Source: Gnetum montanum
Taxonomy: Eukaryota > Streptophyta > Gnetopsida > Gnetales > Gnetaceae
NCBI GenBank assembly: GCA_015680685.1
Contig: MNCI01026623.1
Location: forward strand, 308,977 to 372,976
Direction: 5' to 3'
DNA: 64,000 nucleotides
A program made the position numbers and the translations under genes. The notes under the pieces are model-generated. The model was not told the DNA's origin and ran no database searches. It was given only the letters and a program-made list of their open reading frames with translations. Numbering within the stretch: position 1 is the stretch's first letter; each line of letters opens with the position of its first letter. Positions 19,958-32,055 of the stretch are shown piece after piece.

Positions 19958-20720
19958 CTAAAAGTTGGGCCTTGGGATGGCCCCTGTTGTTGTAGATGGG
20001 TTGGTACTGGTGTTAGTTGTTTTTGTGCTTGCGGCCACAGTTTCCATTGTTGCCTTTTGTTTGGCAACGTGTTGGTTCTTGTAAGCCACATAGGCGGGGT
20101 CATTGCTGGCTTGTGCAGCTTGTTCAATGTTCTTGATCTGTGTGAACGCTTGGCTCAACGTTTGAGCGCTTAGGTAGTATAGTTTTGACTTAACGAAGTC
20201 ATTCACGGCTCCCTTCAGAATTGTAAGCAAATACTTTTCAGGGATGGGCTCATGAAGTTCGTTAAGGGCTACACTCCATCGTTGGATGAACTTTTGCACA
20301 GGCTCAAATGGTGCTTGTTTCACCTTTATTAGACTATCTAGTGTGGCTTCAGGCTTGAGGTTGTACTTAAACTGTGTAACGAACTGATGTAACAGATCCT
20401 CCAAAGAGGATATGGAGTTACGAGGTAAGGCTCGGTACCAGTCTAAGGCTACACCCATTAAGGACATAGCGAACACTCGCAAGATTGCATGGGGCCAAGC
20501 TTGAAGAAATAGAGTTTTTGATCAAAACGTGACTAAGTGAGAGTTTGGATCTCCCTCCCCATTGTACTTGGTTAACTGGGGCAATGCGTTTACCTTGGGT
20601 AAAGCTCACGGTGGCACTAAAGAGCTAATTGGATCATCACGGTAGAAATCCAGTACTTTAAGTTGTTCAGTGTTGTCAGCTTTGAGTTGCTTTATCTCAT
20701 CCGCTAATGCCTGCATCATC
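19958..20720 (-). pseudogene. gag: Gag capsid domain of element B
   Basis: The frame 20482-19958 contains VFAMSLMGVALDWYRALPRN, LEDLLHQFVTQFKYNL and VQKFIQRWSVALNEL, matching A, D, E1 and F. The upstream part of the domain (in A PNAHLITF) is present in another frame around 20490-20720, so at least one frameshift separates them. The linker toward the N-gap is proline/glutamine-rich. Confidence 0.75.
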
Positions 20721-20884
20721 TATTTTTCTTCTACCCACTCTTGAGTGGTAGGCGGATTAGCCGGTTGGGGAGGTTGTTGGGTTGTAATTTGTTACTGTGT
20801 AGCGATGTTCAGAGTTGTGGTTGTGGGGTGTGACACATTGAAGTGAGTGGGTTGTTGAACAAGGGGTATGGTTCCTTGCCTAGC

Positions 20885-21150
20885 NNNNNNNNNNNNNNNN
20901 NNNNNNNNNNNNNNNNNNNNNNNNNNNNNNNNNNNNNNNNNNNNNNNNNNNNNNNNNNNNNNNNNNNNNNNNNNNNNNNNNNNNNNNNNNNNNNNNNNNN
21001 NNNNNNNNNNNNNNNNNNNNNNNNNNNNNNNNNNNNNNNNNNNNNNNNNNNNNNNNNNNNNNNNNNNNNNNNNNNNNNNNNNNNNNNNNNNNNNNNNNNN
21101 NNNNNNNNNNNNNNNNNNNNNNNNNNNNNNNNNNNNNNNNNNNNNNNNNN
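20885..21150. other. Assembly gap of 266 N
   Basis: Unknown bases remove the linker between the gag N-terminus and capsid of B. Any translation across it is meaningless. Confidence 1.
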
Positions 21151-21273
21151 TTTTGCCTCCTGTTCTATGGTGTCAAGAGGAAGGTTGGCTTGAATCTTCA
21201 CACAGATGTAGTTATACTGTTCTTGTGTGGGGACTATGAGGGCACGCGCGTTGAAGTGTTGGGATGATTCCAT
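21151..21273 (-). CDS. gag: Gag N-terminus of element B (cut by gap)
   Basis: Forty-one codons from an ATG at 21273 include QYNYICVKIQANLPLD, the module shared with A, D, E1 and F. The rest of the module is lost in the gap. The frame starts about 490 bp downstream of the primer site. Confidence 0.65.
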
Positions 21274-21279
21274 GGTAAT

Positions 21280-21742
21280 GTGTGCTTGGACAAGGTAATC
21301 GATGTTGGTGGTCGTTAGGACCTAGACTGGTTTGAAGTAGGTGCGAATCACAGCGAATTCGGCTTTGAAACGGGCCCGTTTTGGGTGTTTTTGTTGAAAA
21401 AACACTGTAGCGGTAATATAGCAGCATAAACACTGTAGCAGCGTAAAAGCACTGTAGCATACGCTGAGACACTGTAGCTTACGCTGGGACACTGTAGCAG
21501 CGTAAAAGAACTGTAGAAGTGTAGACGTTGGGAATTTGTTGGCAGTGTAGATGCTGTAGTCTATTAGCAGCGTAGACGCTGGGGTTTTAGTTTGGCAGCG
21601 TAGACGCTGTAGTCTGTTAGCAGCGTAGACGCTGGGGTTTTAGTTTGGCAACATAGATGCTGTAGACTGTTAGCAGCGTAGACGCTGGGGTTTCAGTTTG
21701 GCAGCGTAGACGCTGTAAGATTTGCAAGCAAGGTTTTAGGCA
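21280..21742 (-). repeat. Leader of element B with repeated GCGTAGACGCTG units
   Basis: Between gag and the primer site lie CACTGTAGC units (21400-21500). They are followed by a short tandem repeat with AGCAGCGTAGACGCTGGGG and TTTAGTTTGGCAGCG in three to four copies (21535-21720). No reading frame is supported. Confidence 0.6.
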
Positions 21743-21761
21743 GGCCCTCCTTCTAGCACCA
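21743..21761 (-). other. Primer binding site of element B (tRNA-Asn-like)
   Basis: The minus strand reads TGGTGCTAGAAGGAGGGCC five bases from the LTR end, identical to the site in A. Same tRNA-Asn reasoning. Confidence 0.75.
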
Positions 21762-21766
21762 ATTTT

Positions 21767-24101
21767 TGTACCGCCCGAAATCGTCAGTCCCCCGCTGGAA
21801 GGAAAAATAGAGACCGCGGGATCACAGGACGAGCACAGATGACCCTACCTTCCTCTGAGGGTGAGCTGGAATGCACAAAGGTAGGGTACCTTGGGTGGTC
21901 CGCACGTGGATCAGACAAGGATTTCCCGGAGCGCCACCGAAGTGTTATATGCTGGGTTATACATAAACTGTGTAACGGGCGTAAAACAGAGCAGACGGTG
22001 AAAACAGGGCATAAACAAAGTGTGGACAGCGTAACAACATAAACGAGGCATATACGGCGTAAACAGTATGAACAGGGCATAGATAGCATAAATAGAGCGT
22101 AAAGCGTAAACAGGGTTTAAATAGGGCGTAAAGTGTAAACAACGCAAACAGAGCGTAGACAGCGTAAACAGAGCGTAAACAGCGTAAAGCATAAACAGGG
22201 CTTAGACAACATAGTGTAAGAGTAGCGTAAACAGCGTAAACAAATTTGAACAGCGTAGACAAATGTAAACAGCGTAAACAATGTGAGCATAAACAGAATG
22301 TAGACTGTAACAATGACGCTATAAGAAAACAGTTTTCGGGGTACCGGTCTTAACGCAGTTGTGCGTGTACACAAGGCGGACGTAAAGCCCCGGTGGGTGC
22401 AGAGAGGTGGCTGGTTCGCACGGTAGGTGGAGCGTAGGGACTGTGCTCAGCATATAGGACTTCCAACGTGTGAGGGTTTCAAGCTTTCCTTTTACAGCGT
22501 AATTGCTCTGGGTCTGCTCTGGTAAATTTTTGCCGGCCTTGAATACGCGGAAAACTGGGCTTTTTATAGGGGGGGGTTTACCGGGAAAATCGGTTTGGGA
22601 GACACGTGGCGTGTCGACCGGGTGCGTACAATTTAGAAATATGGTATACGCTGGGCATATACATTACATCAGGCCGACATATATGCTGGGCATATACGCT
22701 GGACTTGCTGGGCATGTGAACTTGGGTGGACGCTGAGCGTATACGCTGGGGCGTATACGCTGATGGATGTTGGCGTCTACGCTGGGGCGTATATGCTGAT
22801 GGATGCTGACGTATACACTGGGCGTATACGCTTGATGTCCTGAGCGTATACGCTGGGCGTATACACTGGGCGTATATGCTGGGCGTATACGCTGGGCATA
22901 TACGCTGTGCATGCTGAGCGTAGAGGATGCCAGCGTAAGTGTATAGCATGCTAACGTAAGCCAAAAATGTGCCCAGTGTATACACATGAAAATGATTTAT
23001 TTCAAGGTCAAAAATTGATTTTTGGATGCCCAAGAGCGATTGGGAACCCTGGGGAAGGTCCTGGGGGGTCTGGACGCTCTATTCTGGCACGTTTTGATGC
23101 ATTTTTGGGGCCCGAAAGTCTATGTACGCTGGGCCTTACGCCGGGCGTATACGCTCGGCGTAGAGGAATGAATGACCATCATTTGGAGCCCAAAATTTGT
23201 TTTTCAAGTGCTTGAGACCTGCTGGGGACCTTGGGGAAGGTCCTAGGGGGTCTGGGCACTCAATTCTGGCACGTTTTGATGCATTTCTGGGGCCCCAAAG
23301 TCTCTCTACGCTGGGGCTTACGCCGGGCGTATACGCTGGGCGTAGAGGAATGAATGACCATCATTTGGAGCTCAAAATTGGATTTTCAAGTTCCTGAGAC
23401 CTATTGGGGACCTTGGGAAAGGTCTCAGGGGTCCAGACGCTTAGTTCTGGCATGTTTTGATGCATTTCTGGGCCCCGAAAGTCTGTCTACGCTGGCTGCA
23501 CCCTAGCGTCTACGCCGGGCGTACAGGAATGGACGACCATCATTCGGAGCCCAAAATTCGATTTTCAAATGCCTAAGACCTACTGGGAACCTTGGGGAAG
23601 GTTCTGGGGGGTCTGGACGCTCGATTCTGGCACGTTTTGACTCATTTCTGGGGCCCGAAAGTCTCTCTACGCTGGGCCTTACGCTGGGCGTAGAGGAATT
23701 AATGACCATCATTTGGAGCCCAAAATTTGATTTTCAAGTGCCTGAGACCTGCTGGGGACCTTGGGGAAGGTCCTAGGGGGTCCATATGCTCCACTTTAGC
23801 ATGTTTTGATGAGTTTTTGAGCCCTGAAAGTTGCTATATGCTGGGCCTTACGCTGGGCATGTGTAGGCCAGCGTACAGGATGCATACTTAGTGAAAACCG
23901 AGTATTTTGAGCGCAAGATTTGCCAAGTTTGATGCCAAATGTCATCATAGTCTTCTGTGGATCCCAGGGAACTTTTACTTGCTTACTTTGACTTCGTTTG
24001 ATGCTATTTTGAGGCTTTCAAGCTTGGTCATGCTGAGGACCAACATGACTTAGCTTAATTTCTGTCTACAAGTGTTAGCCAAAATTTTTTGTGGTGTTTC
24101 A
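21767..24101 (-). mobile_element. 5' LTR of element B
   Basis: Near-copy of 14079-16375 with scattered point differences and small length changes. Minus-strand TATAAAAA near 22561. The GCGTATACGC array lies at 22640-22960 and the 180-bp repeats at 23030-23880. The direct repeat GTTAG follows at 24102-24106. Confidence 0.9.
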
Positions 24102-24106
24102 GTTAG

Positions 24107-25099
24107 TATTGTTAATAATTATTAATAATATAATTTACAATAAGGAGCCAGTATAGATATGGCTAGTTGGTCATCTAGATGGCATTGCAATTATTGCTAG
24201 ACCTAACTTTAAGGCAATAGTGGGAATCTAGGACCTACGAAAATTATAGGATTGATACTAATCATAACATAACCTAACAATTGATTTGGATATGCATAAG
24301 GATTCTAACCAATAATTATTCTTATCTTCCTTGAGGATTGGTCTAAATAGATAAGGTATTACATCAAATAGTCCTTGATGACTAGTCAAGTCAATATTAG
24401 CTTTATAGTTATACCAAACAAAAAATGAAGGAAACCTTATGAGAATACCATAGAAATCTGGGGGTAAATCATGGATTAATGATAGGAATTAAGGGTAATG
24501 TTAATGATTTTGATTAATGGGTATGTTAATCATATTAATTAATGGTTATGTTCATTGATAATGGTTGTTGGATCCAATACTATATTTTTGTAGCATGAAC
24601 TCCATCTTCTAGCTTATTCTAGGTAGTACCAAGGTAATTTCCTCTATTGTGAAAATGTTCTAATCCTTCCTACATGTGGTACATGTAGATCTTGATTATA
24701 AGGCTTAAATGGAGGTTCCTAGTAATGTTGTGGATGCTAGATTATAGTATGTTGTAAGAGCATTAGTGATTAAGGATGCTTTGCAAACAAATAATTCAAT
24801 TATTTTTGTATCTTAGAGCCATATCATGGATTCATAGAAATGGATCATGTGGTTATATTATGCATCTTGTAACTTGTGTCACAAGGAATTGTGCTTATAA
24901 TATTAGCATAACATTTTATGAATTTTGTTAAGTGATGTATTTTCTTTGATTTACTCAAATATGCTAATTAGTTTGTAAGTTTCATACTTGGTGATTTAAG
25001 GATATCCAATGGTTTAATTTTGGATATTAAGTTTTACATATTAAATATATAGACTTTGATCATGTTGTATATGTGATTTTATAATTTATCTATGATACA
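24107..25099. other. AT-rich sequence, no gene seen
   Basis: Continuation of the target sequence of B. Short direct repeats (TAATGGTTATGTTCATTGATAA type near 24500-24560) occur. No coding frame, LTR end or RNA gene is supported. The left end of G1 lies somewhere near 25100. Confidence 0.35.
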
Positions 25100-26020
25100 T
25101 TTTGGGGGTGTGACATACATTTTGGTAAAAATAATCAATTGGAAAACAAGACATGTAGATATACTGTTCAAAGTTAGAAAAGATTAGCTAGAAGTCTTGA
25201 TGAATTATAATTTGCATAGGCCTCGATATCGGATCCCCAATATCAGAGCACAAGTGGTGGTATCAAATATCTGATATCATAGGGTCTATTTTTTCCTTAG
25301 ATACACATGCTTCCATTATGCATTGGGCATCTTTTGGTCATTTTTGTAGGTATACTTTTGCAAAATAGTTAGTGAGTGCTCGTAGTGTGGATCTGAGTTA
25401 GTTGTACAACGTCTTATTTGAGTGGCAATGTACTTTGACACATTCCATGAATGAAAATAAGATAAAGATTGATTCTTGTTCATTACAGTAGATTAGATTT
25501 ACTTTTCATGTAATTTATTTTTCATGTACTAGTTAACATCTAGATTTCATGCAAGTTAAACAACTGGCAGAATGAGCATGACCAGTTTTGATTGTAAACA
25601 CATATTTTCTTGGTAATCCCAGTAGCGTTATTACTTGGTTCATCTAGTAGCATAGTCCTTGGTAATCCCAATAGTGGATACATGGGTTCAAGAGATGTAC
25701 AAAAAGTTGGGAATGGACACTCATCGCCTGTAGGTTAGTTTAGAATTTACTTTCCATTGTTAATTAGATTAAATAACTAATTTTTCTATTATCATTAGGA
25801 GTAGTATAAAGCCAAAATAAGATCAACAATCATGTGCCTCACATTGGACTAAACCATGCATGAAAAAGCTACCACTAGTCTAGGTAGAAAGATATTGTCT
25901 TGCTATCAATGCTTAATGATCTAGATGTCATACCTAGTTCCATCCATGGAATTCAACTTGATCATGCACAAATGCTTATGATTTGTATGGTTGGGCATAG
26001 GGGGTACCGACCGCTCATCA
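25100..26020 (+). mobile_element. 5' LTR of Athila-like element G1 (start unresolved)
   Basis: The segment aligns with 35900-36815 upstream of G2. Shared blocks include AGGCC...ATAT, CTAGTCTAGGTAGAAAGATA against CTAGTCCAAGTGGGAAGATA, and the end GGGTACC...CGCTCATCA. It ends one base before a primer-site-like sequence at 26022. The left boundary could not be fixed because no clear TG start or target duplication was found. Strongly diverged, so an old copy. Confidence 0.55.
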
Positions 26021-26021
26021 T

Positions 26022-26042
26022 TGGCATCATTGTCTAGGATGG
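26022..26042 (+). other. Degenerate primer binding site of G1 (tRNA-Asp-like)
   Basis: TGGCATCATTGTCTAGGATGG resembles the Athila-type tRNA-Asp site TGGCGCCGTTGCCGGGGAT. Most differences are C to T or G to A, as expected from decay of methylated DNA. Confidence 0.5.
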
Positions 26043-27142
26043 TGATATTTATGTAGATTAGTTACATTATACATAAACATTGTAAAGGTATTAACGATTT
26101 ATCTTTTAGAAAATTTTAAAATTTGAAGTCACACATAATAAAAATATGTCTTCTTCACATAGGAACAATATGCATCATATGATGAAAACACTCATAGGAA
26201 AAATGGTAGATTCTATACTAAAGCAAATTGAAGTGAACAACCTCAAGTAGGAGTTTCATATGCTCATTTCAATTGTTACTACACTCAAAAACTATGTTCA
26301 ACTAATGCAAACAATCCTAGAGGACATGGAGTAAGTCCTAGAACAAGGACAACCTCAAGGCCTAGGACCTCCTCCAAACCTAGAAGATATACATCCAAGG
26401 ACCAAAGGAGGAAATATAGAAGCCATGGTGATTCTCCTAGTTCACCATCTCCCTCTTCCTCTTCCATGTCTAGTTCTAATGAAGATGAATGTAGGTATAG
26501 AAATAGAGATACACTAAGGGGTTAAGAGAAAGATAGAAAGAGAAATATATGAGATCATCAAAGTGAGCATAGATGAGATCATCATAATCATACAAATATA
26601 TATATAAATCATCACCAAAACATGTTTAATAATGATGAATCTTTGTTGGATACTAGGAGCATGATGCAGATAATGGAGGTAGTTACAATGCCCCACAGGC
26701 ATCAAAGGAAAAAGGCTTGATATGAAAAACATTCCTAAATTTAGGGGAGGCTACAATTCTAATTCACAACATCATTTACAAGCCTTCCATGATGTTTTCT
26801 CCTTGCAAAATATTGAATGTAAGTGAAAAACATTTAAGCTTATTCCTAGGATACTAGTTGATGAAGCTGAAACTTAGTATAAATCATTGAAACCAAATTA
26901 AATCCATCAATGGTCCAGAACGTTAAAACTCTTCAATGAGAAATACCAAACCTATGTGAGGGTTTCCAACTTGAGAAAACAAATCCAAGGGTGGAAGCAA
27001 GAAAATCATAAATCCTTGGATGTGGCTTTGGATAGATACTATTCTCTACTACATAGATGTCTCAGCCATGATTTCTCTCAAAAAGAGCAACTTTTCCACA
27101 TCATAGATGATATTCATAACCAAAAAAGGGAGACCATTGGGA

Positions 27143-27495
27143 TGTGGAAAATGATGAGTAGACATTCCACAAATCTAGGAGATTGATCTCATCCATTTAT
27201 CCCTTCCTAATAAGATGAGATCAGAGTTGTCCATGCTTATCCACATCCATCCATGCTTATCCATATCCATCCATATCCAAGCTTATCCATATTCGTGCTT
27301 ATCTAGATCCATGATTATCTCCTCTTTTTATGTGGATGGAAGAATCCAACCTTATATATTTGTAGCAGCACATACTCATAATATCAGATTGAAGATTAGC
27401 AGATTAAGAGAGTTTATTGTTGTGCTTTATTTTTGTTCTTTACTTACTGCTCAGCATAGGTAGAAGATCCAGGGCCCTTTAGTTTACAGTTTTCA
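27143..27495 (+). mobile_element. 5' LTR of the copia element
   Basis: Begins TGTGGAAAATGATGAG with the mirrored TTCCACA close behind, and ends AGTTTTCA. It contains a short ATCCATCCATATCC minisatellite (27240-27300) and CTTATATATTTG near 27352 as a possible TATA region. About 353 bp long. Confidence 0.9.
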
Positions 27496-27497
27496 AT

Positions 27498-27510
27498 TGG
27501 TATCGGAGCA
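27498..27510 (+). other. Primer binding site of the copia element (initiator tRNA-Met)
   Basis: TGGTATCGGAGCA differs by one base from the common plant copia site TGGTATCAGAGC, two bases after the LTR end. Confidence 0.9.
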
Positions 27511-27546
27511 AGGTAGCTCAAATTCTTGACAACAGATCTCTCCAGA

Positions 27547-30500
27547 ATGGCCCAAAACAACGGATCCGTGTCTCTCCAAATTCCTGTATTCAATGGAGAA
27601 AATTATGAATATTGGGCAATCAAGATGAGGACATTCATGATCTCACAAGATCTGTGGGATATTGTTGAAGGTGGCTTTCAAGATGCTAATCAAGCTGCAT
27701 TTCAGGCCTTGACAGAAGATGAAAAGAATGAAGTCAAGAAGCTTCGGAAAAAGGATGCAAAAGCCCTCTTCATCATTCAATCTGGGTTAGATCTGACAGT
27801 CTTTCCCAAAATCGTCATGCATCAAACAAGCAAAGATGCATGGGATGCACTGGAGATTGCATACAAGGGATCTTTGAAAGTTCGTGTTGTCAAGTTACAA
27901 GCCTTCAGGAAAGATTTTGAATCTCTGCAAATGCAAGATTCAGAAAATATCGAGCAATACATCAGCCGATTTCAACAAGTTCGAAATGGACTTGACTCCT
28001 GTGGAGAAACGCTTGAGGAAAGGCGTGCTGTTGAAAAGATCCTTCGAAGTGTGACCCGACGATATGATCCCCTCGTCGTGGCTATTGAAGAAGCACGAGA
28101 TCTCGATAAGATGACCATGGTTGAGCTCGTAGGAAGCCTGAAGACATACGAGCAAAGAATTGCTGATCGTGAAGATACACCAGCAAATGCATTTCACACG
28201 CAATTCCAGAGATCATCCAATCAACATCAACAATCCTCAAGTGGATCCTCCTTCCGAGGACGTGGACGCGGTCGCGGCAGATCTGGAGGTCGTGGTCGTG
28301 GACGATCAAATCCATCAAATAATGGTAAGCATTGTGATTTTTGTGGTACCAACACCCACAATACTAATGAATGTTGGTCTAGGAAAAAGCATGAAAAGAA
28401 AGGCAAAGCAAAAATTGCCGAAGATGAAGGTCACCAACAAGGTGAACAATTGTTTTATACCGAAGAGGAGGAAAATCACCTGCTGCTCTCTACCAAGGCA
28501 ACCGATGCAAGCGACACCAACACGTGGTATGTTGATAGTGGATGCAGCAATCACATGACTGGGAACAAGACTCTCTTCTCAAGTCTAGAACCATATGATG
28601 GAATGGTCACCATCGGTAATGGGAAGAAGTTACCCATTGCTGGAATTGGATCGCTAGCCTTTACAACCATGCAAGGTAACAACTATATTATTTCTCAGAT
28701 CTACTTTGTTCCAGATCTTTCCAAGAATCTATTAAGTGTGGGACAATTATGTCATAATGGATATCGAGTTGCCTTTGAAAAGCATGTTTGTAAGATCTCT
28801 AAGGCTGATGATGATAGGGATATTGCAGTTATTCCAATTAGCAAAAATCACATGTATAAGTTGCAGATCCAAAAAGATGTTCAATGCCTCGCTGTCACCG
28901 ATAACATCGCATGGTTGTGGCATGCTCGGCTAGGACATGTCAACTTTGGCTCAATGGACCGCATGCAGAAAGCAGGACTCGTAAGAGGTATGCCTAATTT
29001 TTCCATGCCCAATAGTCCTGATTGTGGCATCTGTCACCTAGGAAAAATCACAAGATTGCCGTTTCCTAGGAAAGAACATCGCTCTTCAGAAAAATTAGAT
29101 CTAGTTCATATGGATTTATGTGGTCCCATGCAAGCGTTGAGCCTAAGCAAAAATCGCTATTTGTTCATCATTGTGGATGATTTCTCCCGATTCGCTTGGG
29201 GTTATTTTCTGAAATTAAAGGATCAAACCTTGAGTTGTTTTAAAGAATTCAAGGTGGCAGTGGAAAATCAAAGTGGCTGTCGCATCAAGCAAATCCGAAC
29301 AGATCGTGGTGGTGAATTTTTGTCCCGGGAATTTGGGGAATTCTGCAAGAAGAATGGCATTATTCATCAAACCACCACGTCCTATACACCCCAACAAAAT
29401 GGCATTGCTGAACGGAAAAATAGGACTGTGGTTGAAATGGCCAGGTGTTTGTTACAACTATCTTCCATGGCGGATACCTTTTGGGCAGAAGCTTGTGCCA
29501 CCGCAATTTATATTTTAAATAGGGTGCCTTCCCGATCCATTCAAAATCGCACACCCTATGAATTCTGGCATGGTCGTACCCCCAATCTTTCCCACTTCAA
29601 AATATTTGGTTCACCCTGTTACGTACACATTCCTGCACCCACCCGCCAGAAATTCCATGACAAAGACACGCCTTGTATTTTCGTTGGCTATTCTCCCACC
29701 TCCAAAGCCTACCGTTGCTTTGACCCCACACGGCGCCAGATTCTTGATTCACGTGACGTTCGGTTTGTGGAGCAGCATTATTCTAACCTTCCTATTTTTT
29801 TTCCAGACAGCGCACATTTTTTTGCAGGCCACCGACCCGATCCGCCTTCTCCGCAGTGCCAGCTAGGCGGCGCCATCCTCCCTCCCGCCTTACACGGATG
29901 GCGGCCATATACCGCCGCTGCTCATCGCGGCACGCCAGATCTGCCTTCTGCTCCTCGCGGCACGCCAGATCTGCCTTCTGCTCCTCGCGACCCACCAGAT
30001 CTGCCTTGCCCCCGCGCGGTTCTCCGTTCCGCCGTTCCGCAGTTCCGCGCTTCCACCGGATACTCCATGGTGCTCCTCCGTCCTTCTGCACGGCCCTCTT
30101 CCTGCCATTTCCCGCTCTGTCCGGCGTTGCCGCCACAACCGCCGTCTTCTGTCAACCGTCCGTCCGCCTCCTCCGCCGCTGTTGCGTCGTTCCCTCTTGG
30201 CTCTGCCGTCATGCCCTCCTCACGCGCCGGTCCTCTGCCTTCCCCACGCCCCACATGCGGCCTGCCTGCACCGATCCACTCTCCTCCACGGCCCTCTTCC
30301 TCCCGGGTGGCTCTCAATCACCCCGCCACCCAAATGCTGGATTTGAATTTTCAGCGCCGTTTTCTCCGCAGTCATTCCCACCAGCAGCCTGACCAGTTGC
30401 CCGCTGATGCTTCCACCGCTGCTCTCTTCTCCAACGCGGGCGATCAAATTTACGCGCTGCTTACGCCGCTGGGGGGGAGTTTGGATGGTTTGGTAGAACC

Positions 30501-32055
30501 CTCCACCGTCACCGAAGCTGCGCTGGATGCTCGTAGGACAGCAGCAATGGAACATGAACTTCAGCAGATCCATAAAAATAACACCTGGAGTCTTGTTCCT
30601 TGCCCATGTGCTAAGCCTGTCATCGGCTTAAAATGGATTTTCAAACTCAAGAGGACTCAACACGGTGAGCTAGACAAATTCAAAGCTCGCCTTGTTGCCA
30701 AAGGTTATCTCCAACAACAAGGCAGAGACTTTGACGACAGCTTTGCTCCTGTTTCACGCATGGAATCCGTGAAAATCTTCCTAGCGATTGCTGCTCACGC
30801 TAGCCATGTGGTATATCAACTGGATGTCGCATCTGCATTCCTCCATGGCGTTCTGAATGAAGAAGTTTATGTGGAGCAACCTTCAGGTTTTGTTGATGAA
30901 AGTAAACCAGATCATGTGTACAGACTTCACAAAGCCTTGTACGGACTCAAGCAAGCACCTCGTGCATGGTACGCACGAATTCATGCCTTTTTCATCCAAG
31001 AAGGGTTCATTTCTCTCCAGTCCCAAAATACAATTTACAAAAAGGTACTCGGCGATGATTTTATTTTTGTTTGCCTCTATGTAGATGACTTAATCTATTT
31101 TTCATCTACGATTGCATTAGGAAATATTTTTCTGAATGCTATGCAAAACGAGTTTGAAATGTCTGATTTAGGGAAAATGTCATATTTTCTGGGTTTTCAA
31201 GTCATCCAGAGATCCAAATCCATCTCCATATGCCAAATGAAATTTTCCCGATCCTTGCTTGAGAAATTTGGCATGCTCAACTGTAATCTCACTGACACAC
31301 CACTACCCCTTGGCATCAAACTCATCAAGAATGACAAATCTCCATCAGTCAATCCATCTCAATACAGGTCCCTCGTTGGTGGCTTATTGTATCTTTCCAA
31401 TACCCGACCAGATATTCAATTTGCTGTGAATTACCTCTCTCGATTCATGCAAGATCCACATGAATCACATTGGAAGGCTGCCAAAAGAGTTCTACGTTAT
31501 CTGAGAACAACCACAGATTTTGGGATCACATTTCATCGGCATACAAATTTCAAATTATGGGGATACACTGATGCAGACTGGGGAGGCGACCTTGACGATC
31601 GAAAGACAACTTCGGGCTTTTGCCTCTTCTTTGGTCCATCACTCATCTCTTGGGGATCCAAGAAGTAGACTTCTGTCACTCTCTCAACCGCAGAAGAAGA
31701 ATACATTGCTGCCTCCCATGCCGCTTCTCAGGCTATGTGGATCCATTCTGTCTTCACCGAATTGGGACTCACGTTGGTTCCTCCCATTTGTTTCTACTGT
31801 GACAGCACCAGTGCTATTGCAATGGCACATAATCCGGTTCAGCATGGACGGACCAAACACATAGACATCAAGCATCACCATCTACGCAGTCTGATCCAAG
31901 AGAATACCCTCAGCCTGGTACATTGTACAACTGAAGAGCAGCTAGCGGACATTTTTACCAAGACTATGAGCCGTGAAAAGTTTGCATCTTTCAGATCCCT
32001 CCTTGGTGTGGAACCCCTTACCATCATGGGGGGGTTTGTGGAAAATGATGAGTAG
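27547..32055 (+). pseudogene. gag-pol: Copia gag-pol polyprotein with one nonsense codon in RNase H
   Basis: The first in-frame ATG (27547, MAQNNGSVS) is preferred; the frame extends upstream only by a TTG. Domains in order: gag (residues about 20-250); zinc knuckle CDFCGTNTHNTNEC (263); protease YVDSGCSNH (D330); integrase zinc-binding HARLGH (459) and catalytic D523, D586 and E622 (DX35E); a GC-rich linker (about 758-978); reverse transcriptase with YVDD at 1178; and RNase H. TAG at 31666-31668 (residue 1374, after WGSKK) stops the frame. The same frame then continues open to TAG at 32053-32055, and its last codons lie inside the 3' LTR. The family has a glutamine at the nonsense position, so a single C-to-T change explains it. 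Otherwise the polyprotein looks complete. Confidence 0.95.
29818..30480 (+). other. GC-rich, proline-rich linker between integrase and RT of the copia element
   Basis: The composition changes sharply from AT-rich coding sequence to CCG/CGC-rich sequence and back. It encodes about 220 residues rich in proline, serine, arginine and alanine. It includes a 30-bp tandem repeat (29926-29955, 29956-29985 and part to 30008) coding for APRGTPDLPS. The frame stays open throughout. Copia elements have variable sequence here, but this length and composition stand out. Confidence 0.8.

Larger units (their letters stand above)
14079..24101 (-). mobile_element. Element B: complete gag-protease-only LTR retrotransposon with target site duplication
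   Basis: Both LTRs are present (14079-16375 and 21767-24101). The 5-bp direct repeat GTTAG flanks the whole (14074-14078 and 24102-24106). Reading on the minus strand, the order is 5' LTR, tRNA-Asn-like primer site (21761-21743), GCGTA leader, gag N-terminus, N-gap, capsid, zinc knuckle, PFVVKVPP repeats, protease, AGTTTA tract, a short non-coding tail, purine-rich tract and 3' LTR. No reverse transcriptase, RNase H or integrase sequence is visible and there is no room for it. The element is therefore non-autonomous and would need enzymes from a relative such as A or C. Confidence 0.9.

Noticed and set aside
27215-27463. Open frame in the copia 5' LTR, repeated at 32109-32348
   Set aside because: It is LTR sequence, present twice only because both LTRs contain it.
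27526-27546. Upstream start of the copia polyprotein
   Set aside because: The codon at 27526 is TTG. The first ATG is at 27547 and gives a normal copia gag start.
29792-30573. Several long frames on both strands between copia integrase and RT
   Set aside because: They are shadows caused by low stop-codon density in the GC-rich linker.
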